Origin: Treponema sp.
GTDB lineage: Bacteria; Spirochaetota; Spirochaetia; Treponematales; Treponemataceae
Length of the DNA: 8,207 bases
Direction of reading: 5' to 3'
Assembly (NCBI GenBank): GCA_017622055.1
Contig: JAGARY010000059.1
Span: 1-8,207, forward strand
Shown here: piece after piece, positions 1-6,628 of the stretch
Numbering within the stretch: position 1 is the stretch's first letter
How the letters are laid out: each line of letters opens with the position of its first letter
Position numbers and translations under genes: made by a program
The notes under the pieces: model-generated
Database searches by the model: none
Told to the model about the DNA's origin: nothing
What the model saw: the letters and a program-made list of their open reading frames with translations, nothing else

Positions 1-976
1 GATTGCTGGTTTGGAAGACATTTCTGAAGGTAAACTTTACATCGACGGTGTAGAAATGAACGATGTTCCACCAAAGGATCGCGATATTGCGATGGTATTC
101 CAGAACTACGCTCTTTATCCACACATGACTGTATATGATAACATGGCATTCGGTCTTAAAATCCGTAAAATGGATAAAGCAGAAATTGATCGTCGTGTTC
201 GCGATGCTGCAAAACAACTTGACCTTACACAATACTTAGATCGTAAACCAAAGGCTCTCTCTGGTGGTCAAAGACAGCGTGTTGCTGTAGGACGTGCTAT
301 CGTTCGTAATCCAAAAGTATTCTTGTTCGACGAACCTTTGTCAAACTTGGATGCTAAACTTCGTGTAACAATGCGTTCTGAACTTGCTTCATTACACAAC
401 AGATTACAAGCTACAATGATTTACGTAACACACGACCAGATTGAAGCTATGACACTTGGTACAAAAATCGTTGTAATGAAAGACGGATTTATCCAACAAA
501 TTGGTGCTCCATTGTACTTGTACAATAACCCAATTAACAAATTCGTTGCAGGATTTATTGGTACACCTCCAATGAACTTCTTAACAGTAAAAGTTCTTGA
601 AAAGAACGGAAAAATTGTTTGTGATGAAGGTTCTTTTGAAATTAACCCAACTGACGAACAAGCTAAATATCTTAAAGATTATGTTAACAAAGAAGTATCT
701 TTCGGTATTCGTCCTGAAGATTTAACTTATGTTGACAAACCTGCAGGTAAAGATGATATGCAGATGAAAATTACAAACAAGGAACCACTTGGTGCTGAAA
801 CACACCTTTACCTTGTTTCTAACAAAGGACAAAGCATTATTGCTAAAACAACAGCAAATGCTGAATTCCGCTTAGGTGATTCTGTCAATGTAGTTCCAGA
901 TATGACAAAAGCTAAGTTCTTTGCTATGGACGAAGATGAATTGAATATCTGTGATCAAATTGAAAAGAAATGGTAA
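1..976 (+). CDS. ugpC: ABC transporter ATP-binding protein, UgpC/MalK (CUT1 sugar) type, 5'-truncated
   Basis: This is the cytoplasmic ATPase subunit of a carbohydrate ABC importer; it would hydrolyse ATP on two membrane permeases. The reading frame runs in from outside the window (first full codon at 2, reading I-A-G-L-E-D), so the N-terminus with the Walker A loop is missing and 324 residues remain. In window numbering, the Q-loop is at about 31-36 (VFQNYA), the LSGGQ signature at 86-90, Walker B with catalytic Glu at 106-112 (FLFDEPL), the D-loop SNLDAKLR next, and the switch His at 144 (YVTHDQ). A MalK-like C-terminal regulatory TOBE/OB region follows, with FGIRPEDL at 234-241. No permease or binding-protein gene follows: a terminator comes directly after the stop. 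Codon use is richer in C-ending codons than its neighbours (13 AAC to 5 AAT for Asn), which suggests high expression. The family is certain. The symbol names the closest family, and the substrate cannot be told from the sequence. Confidence 0.93.
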   Translation, partial: IAGLEDISEGKLYIDGVEMNDVPPKDRDIAMVFQNYALYPHMTVYDNMAFGLKIRKMDKAEIDRRVRDAAKQLDLTQYLDRKPKALSGGQRQRVAVGRAIVRNPKVFLFDEPLSNLDAKLRVTMRSELASLHNRLQATMIYVTHDQIEAMTLGTKIVVMKDGFIQQIGAPLYLYNNPINKFVAGFIGTPPMNFLTVKVLEKNGKIVCDEGSFEINPTDEQAKYLKDYVNKEVSFGIRPEDLTYVDKPAGKDDMQMKITNKEPLGAETHLYLVSNKGQSIIAKTTANAEFRLGDSVNVVPDMTKAKFFAMDEDELNICDQIEKKW

Positions 977-1010
977 TTTAATTAGTTAATTACTAGTATT
1001 TCTTTTATAT

Positions 1011-1050
1011 AAAGAAGAATTGTGGTTTTCCGCAATTCTTCTTTTTTTTT
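1011..1050 (+). terminator. Rho-independent terminator of the ABC ATPase gene
   Basis: A 15-bp stem (1011-1025 with 1030-1044, including one G-U pair) closes a TTTT loop. T residues run on to 1050. It lies 34 bp after the TAA stop and is a textbook intrinsic terminator for the upstream gene. Confidence 0.93.
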
Positions 1051-1053
1051 ATA

Positions 1054-1078
1054 TTTAGGGTTTATTACAAACCCTAAA
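1054..1078. repeat. Second small hairpin, 10-bp perfect inverted repeat
   Basis: TTTAGGGTTT (1054-1063) and AAACCCTAAA (1069-1078) form a perfect 10-bp stem with a 5-nt loop. It starts four bases after the terminator T-run. No T-run follows on either strand, so it does not look like an independent terminator. Its right arm overlaps the start of the GC-rich inverted repeat that comes next. Function unknown. Confidence 0.6.
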
Positions 1079-1129
1079 AACGGACGAGTCAAGGCCTTGA
1101 GCAAAGCGTGCCTTGACCGTACGTATTTT
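1076..1129. repeat. GC-rich imperfect inverted repeat (REP/MITE-like, or structured RNA)
   Basis: The arms at 1076-1095 and 1110-1129 are complementary over 20 nt with a one-base bulge on each side and one mismatch. The core GTCAAGGC/GCCTTGAC is perfect. The 14-nt spacer (1096-1109) contains GCAAAGC, which could form a tiny inner hairpin. A second copy of GCCTTGA at 1094-1100 abuts the left arm and makes the palindrome TCAAGGCCTTGA (1089-1100), so two pairings of the left arm compete. The segment is far richer in G+C than the surrounding AT-rich intergenic DNA. It carries no start codon with an RBS and no open frame of note. It could be a dispersed repeat or a structured transcript; the sequence alone cannot decide. 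Confidence 0.6.
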
Positions 1130-1220
1130 GAAATAGTTTTTTTAATTGTAGTTTATTGTTTATACGAATATCATATTAAGTAAAATTATTTGTTATAATA
1201 ATAAAATTTACTTAAAATAC

Positions 1221-1249
1221 TTTAAAGTTTAGTTTTCATTTTATATAAT
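1221..1249 (+). promoter_or_regulatory. Predicted sigma-70 promoter of the outer-membrane protein gene
   Basis: A TTTAAA -35 (1221-1226, 4/6 match) and a perfect TATAAT -10 (1244-1249) are separated by 17 bp. Transcription would start near 1256 and give a leader of about 20 nt containing the GGAGG site. Another TATAAT at 1194-1199 has only a poor -35 (TCATAT at 1171-1176). The local AT-richness raises the chance of false matches. Confidence 0.6.
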
Positions 1250-1266
1250 ATAGCAATAGTTTTTTT

Positions 1267-1271
1267 GGAGG
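1267..1271 (+). promoter_or_regulatory. Shine-Dalgarno site of the outer-membrane protein gene
   Basis: GGAGG lies 4 nt before the ATG at 1276 and fixes that start. It is the only clear Shine-Dalgarno sequence ahead of any start codon visible in this window; the three other visible starts have none. Confidence 0.85.
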
Positions 1272-1275
1272 ATAT

Positions 1276-2505
1276 ATGAAAAAGATTATTGCTGTTTTAG
1301 CTTCTTTTGTCTTATCAATGAGTGTTATTTCTGCTCAAGTTTTAAAAAGTTCTGGAATTAATCATACTTTGTGGACTGGCTTTGGTGCTCCTTTAGATTC
1401 TGTAAGAAATGATGATAGAGCATATTTTCATTATTACGGTTTAATTGAAACTTTACAAGCAAGAATTGATATTGGTAAATTTACAGTTGAAGGTATGTTG
1501 AATTGGGGTGCTTTGACAAACTGGGATGGTAGAAATTTTACTTCTTTAACATTTGCAAATACAAGATTGAATCCATTTTGGTATACAAATCATAATGATC
1601 AAGGTGGTTGGTGGACAAATGGTGAAATTGATGGGTATTATGTAAACTTTTTATTTCATCCATTTGAAGGTTTTGATGTAGGTATGGGAACTCGTCTTGA
1701 ATGGAAAATTGGACCTGCTCCTTCTAGTCTTGGTAATTTTTGGCAGCCTTATGCTCACGTTATTCAAGGTGGTTTAAAAGATGCTGTTCCAGGTGGTGCT
1801 GATGTTGCAGGTTATGCTTATTATGCAAATACATATACAGGTTGGTACAATGGAAATACAAAAGCCTCTTTAGGACTTCGATATAGATATAAAGATTTTT
1901 TGGAAGTTGGTTTGACAATTCCTTCTGGGGTTACAACTACAGCTCCTTTATTTAATTTTGCTTTTATGATTCATCCAATTGAAGCTTTTTCTGCAAGTGT
2001 TGCTTATGAAGGCGTATTACAGGGAAATGGTAATTTTTATACTGGACTTTCTTTGTATTTGAGTAATTTTATTCTTGATGCATATCTTGGAATTAATGGA
2101 ATTGGTGGTGCTGATAATGATTCAAGATTCGGAACTGGGGCCGCTATTACATGGAGTTTTCCTAAAGTTGGCATTACTATTCGTCCTGAAGTTGGATTTA
2201 CTTTCTGGGAAAATGTTGATTACACAGCATCATTTTATTTTGGTGGTCGTTTAGACTTTGAAATTACAAAGCAAATTATTTTGGGAGCTTGGTCTTCTTG
2301 TGCTTGGGGTTCATATAATCGTCAATGGGACAAATTAAATAATGATTGGTTTGGTGGTTTTATCTTTGATATTCGACCAGATATTACATTTGCGTTTAAC
2401 AATCATCATTCTTTGTCTATTTTCTTTGATTATCAAAATAGAACAAGATTTGACAATGTTGTAAGAGATACTTGGGCAGCTGGATTCTACTGGACATATA
2501 AATAA
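1276..2505 (+). CDS. Secreted protein, probable outer-membrane beta-barrel (porin-like)
   Basis: I do not recognise a named family. The 409-aa product starts with a typical Sec signal peptide: MKK, a hydrophobic core, and a likely signal peptidase I cut after S-A at residue 20. There is no lipobox cysteine. The mature part has no hydrophobic transmembrane helix. It is very rich in Gly, Trp, Tyr, Phe and Asn, and many stretches alternate polar and aromatic/aliphatic residues as membrane beta-strands do, for example YTGLSLYLSNFILDAYLG and ASFYFGGRLDFEI. The last strand ends in GFYWTYK, like the aromatic C-terminal strand used in outer-membrane insertion. The likely location is the outer membrane, possibly as a porin; this is inferred from composition only. 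The start is set by GGAGG at 1267-1271. The gene has its own promoter and terminator, so it is monocistronic. One cysteine lies in the mature part (SSCAWG). Confidence 0.8.
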   Translation: MKKIIAVLASFVLSMSVISAQVLKSSGINHTLWTGFGAPLDSVRNDDRAYFHYYGLIETLQARIDIGKFTVEGMLNWGALTNWDGRNFTSLTFANTRLNPFWYTNHNDQGGWWTNGEIDGYYVNFLFHPFEGFDVGMGTRLEWKIGPAPSSLGNFWQPYAHVIQGGLKDAVPGGADVAGYAYYANTYTGWYNGNTKASLGLRYRYKDFLEVGLTIPSGVTTTAPLFNFAFMIHPIEAFSASVAYEGVLQGNGNFYTGLSLYLSNFILDAYLGINGIGGADNDSRFGTGAAITWSFPKVGITIRPEVGFTFWENVDYTASFYFGGRLDFEITKQIILGAWSSCAWGSYNRQWDKLNNDWFGGFIFDIRPDITFAFNNHHSLSIFFDYQNRTRFDNVVRDTWAAGFYWTYK

Positions 2506-2520
2506 TTTTATTTTTGTTTT

Positions 2521-2565
2521 AATGGTGATGACATAATGGATAATTTTTTTGTCATCACCATTTTT
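2521..2565 (+). terminator. Rho-independent terminator of the outer-membrane protein gene
   Basis: A perfect 13-bp stem (2521-2533 with 2550-2562, core GGTGATGAC/GTCATCACC) has a 16-nt loop and is followed by Ts to 2565. It serves the + strand gene. On the minus strand the stem would be followed by As, so it is a poor terminator for the convergent HAD gene, whose stop codon overlaps the T-run. Confidence 0.85.
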
Positions 2566-3211
2566 ATAAAATTTCTTTTATGTAATTCAAATTTTTATAA
2601 ATCTTTTCTGTCATTTGTTTTATGTCTTCTGTTGGTTGAATCTTATCTGGAATCATAATAACTTTTAGATTTGCCGCAAAAGCACTTTTTATTCCATTGG
2701 GACTGTCTTCTACAGCAATACAATCTTCTGGTTTTAGATTAAGTGATTTTATTGCTTTTTGGTAAATTTCTGGATTTGGTTTAGAGTGATTAACCATATC
2801 TCCTGTTGTGATTGTTTCAAAAAAATCAATTAATCGGGCATTTGTTAATTGTCTTTTTACAGATTCGTATCTTGTTGACGATGCAAGAGCTATTCTGTAA
2901 TTTTTTTCTTTTAGGTATTCAAGTATTTCTTTTGCGTATGGCATTAGTGGAATGCCTTGTTCAAATTCAATTTTATGAAAATATTCTGAAGTTTTTGTAA
3001 GAAAATTTTCGGCATTAAAATCTTGTCCAAAATATTGTTTTAAAATTAACATTGTATCGGTTTTATTTGTTCCACGACATTTGTTTATGGTATCATTATT
3101 ATCAATTAAATTAAAATCTTTTAATGCCATTTGCCATGTTTTGTCGCAAATTGTTTCGGTATCTAACAAGATTCCGTCCATATCAAAAATAACTGCTTTT
3201 ATGTTTTTCAT
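2564..3211 (-). CDS. HAD-superfamily hydrolase, subfamily IA (beta-phosphoglucomutase-like phosphatase)
   Basis: This cytoplasmic 215-aa enzyme belongs to the Asp-nucleophile phosphatase/phosphomutase family that acts on sugar phosphates and similar small molecules. All four HAD motifs are present. Motif I is FDMDGILLDTE with nucleophile Asp10 and acid/base Asp12. Motif II Ser111 is in ALASSTR. Motif III Lys144 is in SKPNPEIY. Motif IV Glu168-Asp169 is in VEDSPNGI and binds Mg2+. A helical cap lies between residues about 15 and 90. Spacing closely follows beta-phosphoglucomutase. However, the cap positions matching that enzyme's His20 and Arg49 (by my alignment from memory) appear to be Cys22 and Lys50, so a plain phosphatase is at least as likely. 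The ATG is right for the family, with nine residues before the nucleophile. There is no Shine-Dalgarno site; a promoter-like sequence abuts the start. The gene is divergent from the esterase and convergent with the outer-membrane protein gene. Confidence 0.9.
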   Translation of the reverse strand: MKNIKAVIFDMDGILLDTETICDKTWQMALKDFNLIDNNDTINKCRGTNKTDTMLILKQYFGQDFNAENFLTKTSEYFHKIEFEQGIPLMPYAKEILEYLKEKNYRIALASSTRYESVKRQLTNARLIDFFETITTGDMVNHSKPNPEIYQKAIKSLNLKPEDCIAVEDSPNGIKSAFAANLKVIMIPDKIQPTEDIKQMTEKIYKNLNYIKEIL

Positions 3212-3217
3212 AAAATT

Positions 3218-3246
3218 ATAATACTATTATGGAGTTTTATTTGCAA
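3218..3246 (-). promoter_or_regulatory. Predicted promoter of the HAD gene, giving a leaderless start
   Basis: On the minus strand, TTGCAA (3246-3241, 4/6 to -35), a 17-bp spacer and TATTAT (3223-3218, 5/6 to -10) are followed by 6 nt and then the ATG at 3211. Transcription would begin at or next to the A of the ATG. An overlapping TATAAT (3220-3215) lies too close to the start. CATAAT (3231-3226) is an alternative that would leave a leader of about 8 nt, still with no Shine-Dalgarno site. Confidence 0.45.
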
Positions 3247-3249
3247 TAA

Positions 3250-3258
3250 TGATATAAT
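3250..3258 (+). promoter_or_regulatory. Extended -10 promoter of the esterase gene, near-leaderless start
   Basis: TGATATAAT matches the extended -10 consensus (TGn followed by TATAAT) exactly. No good -35 lies 16-18 bp upstream, which is usual for extended -10 promoters. The ATG at 3268 is 9 nt after the -10, so the mRNA would have about 0-3 nt of leader. No GGAGG-like site precedes the ATG. Confidence 0.5.
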
Positions 3259-3267
3259 TTTATTGTT

Positions 3268-4131
3268 ATGAAAAAGATTCTTCTTAGTTTAATTTTTGTT
3301 TTTGGATGTTTGTTTTGTTATTCTCAAGATAAAACAATTTATTTATGGCGAAACGTAAAAGGTATGGAAAAACAACCTTCTGTAATGCATATTCATGAAC
3401 CAAAGGAAAATAAGACAAAAACTGCGGTGATTGTTTGTCCTGGTGGAAGTTATCATCATTTGGGGCTTTATAATGAAGGATATTGTTCTGCTAAATGGTT
3501 TTCTGAAAATGGTATTACTGCTTTTATGTTAAAATATCGCTCAAATGAAAGTTTGTATAATCATCCTGCTATGTTGGAAGATATTCAACGTGCAATTCAA
3601 ATTGTTCGTGAAAATGCAGATGAATTTGGAATTGATGCTTCGAAAGTTGGTGTAATTGGGTATTCTGCTGGAGGACATTTAGTTACTATGGCAGGGGAGT
3701 TTGGAGAGCGTTTTAACGAACTTGAAAAATTAGGAATAGAAACAGCTGTTTCTTTGCGTCCAGATTTTGTAATGCCAATTTATCCTGTAGTTTCTATGCA
3801 AGATGATATTTCACATAAGTGGTCAAGACGTAGTTTGCTTGGAAAAAATCAAACTCAAGAGAGAAAAGATTTATTTTCTATGGAACTTCAAGTGCCAGAT
3901 AATATGCCACCTACATATATTGTTGTTTGTAAGGATGATAATGTTGTAGATTATAATAATTCATTGCGTCTTTATGATGCTTTACTAGCAAAAAATATTC
4001 AAAATTGTGAACTTCATGTGTACGAGTGGGGAAAACACGGATTTGGTATGCTAAATGGTCCTTTTATGAAAGAGTTCAAATGGAATGAACCTTTACTTGA
4101 ATGGATTAAAAAAATTGGTATGTATGATTAA
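3268..4131 (+). CDS. Secreted alpha/beta-hydrolase, carbohydrate (acetyl-xylan-type) esterase-like
   Basis: This 287-aa serine esterase probably removes acyl groups from plant polysaccharides or oligosaccharides outside the cytoplasm. Residues 1-19 form a signal peptide (MKKILLSLIF core) with a likely cut before Gln20; Cys14 after V-F-G could instead serve as a loose spirochaetal lipobox. The catalytic set is visible. An oxyanion-type loop CPGGSYHHLG lies at 57-66, the nucleophile elbow GYSAGGH has Ser133, the likely acid is Asp224 in CKDDNVVD, and His257 is in WGKHGFGM. Length and order match the BD-FAE/acetyl-xylan-esterase group of single-domain hydrolases, but substrate is inferred. The start is fixed by the signal peptide. 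No Shine-Dalgarno site is seen, and an extended -10 lies just upstream. No glycoside hydrolase is adjacent. The gene ends in a terminator shared with lon. Confidence 0.87.
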   Translation: MKKILLSLIFVFGCLFCYSQDKTIYLWRNVKGMEKQPSVMHIHEPKENKTKTAVIVCPGGSYHHLGLYNEGYCSAKWFSENGITAFMLKYRSNESLYNHPAMLEDIQRAIQIVRENADEFGIDASKVGVIGYSAGGHLVTMAGEFGERFNELEKLGIETAVSLRPDFVMPIYPVVSMQDDISHKWSRRSLLGKNQTQERKDLFSMELQVPDNMPPTYIVVCKDDNVVDYNNSLRLYDALLAKNIQNCELHVYEWGKHGFGMLNGPFMKEFKWNEPLLEWIKKIGMYD

Positions 4132-4134
4132 TAA

Positions 4135-4176
4135 CACAAAAAAGAGCGTCATGTTTTTATTACGCTCTTTTTTGTG
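4135..4176. terminator. Bidirectional Rho-independent terminator between esterase and lon
   Basis: A perfect 15-bp inverted repeat (4135-4149 with 4162-4176, core AAAAAAGAGCGT) encloses a 12-nt loop. Reading either way gives a GC-containing stem with a run of six Ts, so it can end both convergent transcripts. It begins 3 bp after the esterase stop and ends 1 bp before the lon stop codon. Confidence 0.92.
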
Positions 4177-4177
4177 G

Positions 4178-6622
4178 TTATTTTATTTTTAATGCTTCTT
4201 CTAAAACTTCAGAAATATTAGATACTGGTACGAATCTAATTCCTGCTTTTACATTTTCTGGAATATCATCTAAATCTCTTTCGTTTGCTTTTGGAATAAT
4301 AATTGTTTTTATTTTATTCCGTTTTGCAGCAACAGTTTTTTCTCTTAATCCTCCAATTGGTAAAACTTGACCTGTTAATGAAAGTTCTCCTGTCATTGCA
4401 AGGTTTGGTTTGATTGTTTTGTTCCATAAAAGGGAAGTGAAAGTTGTTGCCATTGTAATTCCTGCACTTGGTCCATCTTTTGGTGTTGCACCTTCTGGAA
4501 TGTGCAAATGAATTGTGTTTTCTTCAAACCATTTTGGTTTTACTTTACCTTTTTCAATTGCAAATTTCTTTGCCCAGTTAAAAGCAATTTGGCTAGATTC
4601 TTTCATTACATCTCCCATTTGTCCTGTAAGAATTAATCCTTGCTTGCTTGCAAATGAAGTTGCTTCTAGTAAAAGTGTGTCTCCACCCATACTTGTCCAA
4701 GCAAGTCCAATAGCTGTTCCTGGAATTTTTGCTGTTTTTATTTCAGATTCATCAAAACTTGGTTTTCCAAGGTAATTAAACAAATCTGGAGAATCAATTG
4801 TAAGTTGTTTTGATAAAATTGATTCATCTTTTAAAATTTTTTCTTCTTTATTTCCATCATTATTTTCAGTTTGCTTTACAGCAGAAGCTTCGTAATCTTT
4901 AATTAATTGTGTTACAATTTTTCTGTTGATTTTATCAAGACATTTTTCGTAATGTCTAACACCAGCTTCTCGTGCATATTCTTGAGCTATTGTTAAAAGT
5001 GCATTTTTTGTATATTTAACTTGATTTTTCTTTAATCCATTTTTTTCTAGATTTTTTGGAATTAAATATTTTTTTGCAATTTCGAGTTTTTCTTGGTCGA
5101 TGTAGCCAGAAAGTTGAATAATTTCTGCACGGTCAAGAAGAGGGGAAGGAATTGAATCAAGTGTATTTGCTGTTAAAATAAAGAAAACATTAGAAATGTC
5201 AAATGGCAAATCTAAATAGTTATCTCTAAAAGTAACATTTTGTTCAGGATCTAAAACTTCTAGTAATGCAGATGCTGGGTCCCCATTATGACTTGAACCC
5301 ATTTTATCAACTTCGTCAATCATAAAAACAGGGGAGTTGCTTTTTGTAATTTTAAGTCCTTGAATTATTTTTCCAGGCATAGCACCAATGTATGTTCTTC
5401 GATGACCTTTGATTTCAGCTTCATCTCGCATGCCACCAACACTAAATCTATAAAAAGGTTTATTCATAGATTTTGCAATAGAATGACCAACTGAAGTTTT
5501 TCCTACACCAGGAGGTCCAACTAAAATTAAAATAGAACCTTTTGAATCTTTTTTCATTTTGCGAACTGAAAGATATTCAACAATTCGTTTTTTCACATCA
5601 TCAAGGCCAAAATGATCTGCTTCTAGAATTTTTTGAGCTGCTGTGATGTCATATTCTTCAAATTTTTCTTCTTTCCAAGGAAGAAGAGTTACTAATTCCA
5701 AAAAGTTTCTTGTTCCAATATATTCTGAAGAATTAGGATCCATTAATGAAAATTTTGAAAGTTCACTTTCTACAGTTTCTTTAATTTCCCCTTGGAAATT
5801 TAATTCGTCAATTTTTGTTTTATATTTTATGTAGTCAGTTTTATCGCCGTCTGCAGTTTCTCCAAGTTCTTCTTGAATACTTTTCATTTCTTCTCTTAAA
5901 AAGTATTCTCGTTGATTTTTTTCAACTCTATTGTTAATTTCTGCTTGGATTTTTTTCTGAACTCGCAATAATTCTTGTTCTCGTTTTATGAAAACTAAAA
6001 CTTGTTCCATTCTTTGGCGAATATTTGTCATTTCAAGAACTTTTTGCTGATCTTCTGGTTCAACATTTAAAATTGAAGCAATAAAATCGGCAACTTTTCC
6101 TGGGTTATCAATATTTACCATGTTTAAGCGCATTTCTTCAGAAAAAAGAGGATTATTTTCGCTTACTTCTTTCATTTCGCTTATAATTGCACGAGTTAAG
6201 GTTTTTACTTCAAAAGTATCGCTTTCTTCGTCTTCTAAATATTCTACTGCAGCAGAAATTGGAAGTGAATTATGTAATGATTTTCTAATTTTGAATCTTT
6301 TAATTGTAGAAATAAAAATGTTAATTCCGCCATCTGGTAAATTTACTTTGCGAATTATTCTAGCGGCTGTTCCAATTTTGTACAAATCTGAAATTGTAGG
6401 TTTTTCAACGTCATTTTTAATCATTACAATTCCAATGAATCCGCCTTGTTCGTATGCTTCATCAACAATTTTAATATCGTCTGATGAATTGAGCATTAAT
6501 GGTGTAAAAATGTTAGGAAAAATTGGTCTTCCCTGTAGTGGAATAATGTTTAATCTTGACGGTAACAATTTGTCTGTTGGAATGATTGAGTTTTCAATAA
6601 TATTATCGTTATCTTTTGCCAT
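4178..6622 (-). CDS. lon: ATP-dependent Lon protease (endopeptidase La)
   Basis: This 814-aa cytoplasmic homohexameric AAA+ protease degrades misfolded and regulatory proteins. The N-terminal substrate-binding domain starts near residue 24 (LNIIPLQGRPIFPN) and runs to about 215. A coiled-coil helical region at about 205-260 contains REYFLREEMKSIQEELG. The AAA+ module has Walker A GPPGVGKT (369-376), the pore loop YIGAMPG (411-417), Walker B with Asp436-Glu437, sensor-1 Asn486 and arginine finger Arg498. The C-terminal protease has Ser719 in PKDGPSAG and Lys762 in GLREKT, 43 residues apart as in E. coli Lon. It is about 30 residues longer than E. coli Lon, mainly from a charged linker at about 577-610. 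All key residues are intact. The ATG has no Shine-Dalgarno site and lies 6 nt after a -10-like box. The kinase gene lies 41 bp upstream on the same strand. Confidence 0.98.
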   Translation of the reverse strand: MAKDNDNIIENSIIPTDKLLPSRLNIIPLQGRPIFPNIFTPLMLNSSDDIKIVDEAYEQGGFIGIVMIKNDVEKPTISDLYKIGTAARIIRKVNLPDGGINIFISTIKRFKIRKSLHNSLPISAAVEYLEDEESDTFEVKTLTRAIISEMKEVSENNPLFSEEMRLNMVNIDNPGKVADFIASILNVEPEDQQKVLEMTNIRQRMEQVLVFIKREQELLRVQKKIQAEINNRVEKNQREYFLREEMKSIQEELGETADGDKTDYIKYKTKIDELNFQGEIKETVESELSKFSLMDPNSSEYIGTRNFLELVTLLPWKEEKFEEYDITAAQKILEADHFGLDDVKKRIVEYLSVRKMKKDSKGSILILVGPPGVGKTSVGHSIAKSMNKPFYRFSVGGMRDEAEIKGHRRTYIGAMPGKIIQGLKITKSNSPVFMIDEVDKMGSSHNGDPASALLEVLDPEQNVTFRDNYLDLPFDISNVFFILTANTLDSIPSPLLDRAEIIQLSGYIDQEKLEIAKKYLIPKNLEKNGLKKNQVKYTKNALLTIAQEYAREAGVRHYEKCLDKINRKIVTQLIKDYEASAVKQTENNDGNKEEKILKDESILSKQLTIDSPDLFNYLGKPSFDESEIKTAKIPGTAIGLAWTSMGGDTLLLEATSFASKQGLILTGQMGDVMKESSQIAFNWAKKFAIEKGKVKPKWFEENTIHLHIPEGATPKDGPSAGITMATTFTSLLWNKTIKPNLAMTGELSLTGQVLPIGGLREKTVAAKRNKIKTIIIPKANERDLDDIPENVKAGIRFVPVSNISEVLEEALKIK

Positions 6623-6628
6623 ATAATA

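Noticed and set aside
11..13. TTG as a start codon of the ABC ATPase
   Set aside because: The frame is open to the window edge and the preceding codons encode the conserved I-A-G of this family. Walker A must lie further upstream, so the gene is truncated rather than starting here.
1054..1078. Hairpin read as a second terminator
   Set aside because: No T-run follows on either strand, and the strong terminator just upstream already ends the transcript.
1171..1199. Upstream promoter candidate with TATAAT at 1194-1199
   Set aside because: The -35 is poor and the region is very AT-rich. The boxes at 1221-1249 fit better.
977..1275. Riboswitch, tRNA or CRISPR in the intergenic region
   Set aside because: No aptamer core, cloverleaf or regularly spaced direct repeats could be recognised; only the inverted repeats and promoter described.
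2812..3000. 62-aa plus-strand open frame inside the HAD gene
   Set aside because: It is antisense to conserved HAD motifs, with no RBS or known pattern.
4515..4775. Shorter plus-strand open frames across lon and the kinase (also 5643-5834, 6644-6856, 6672-6863, 7106-7414)
   Set aside because: All are shadows of the well-supported minus-strand genes and show no family features.
6120..6626. 168-aa open frame on the plus strand
   Set aside because: It is fully antisense to the N-terminal part of lon, has no Shine-Dalgarno site and no recognisable motif; lon in the other strand is certain.
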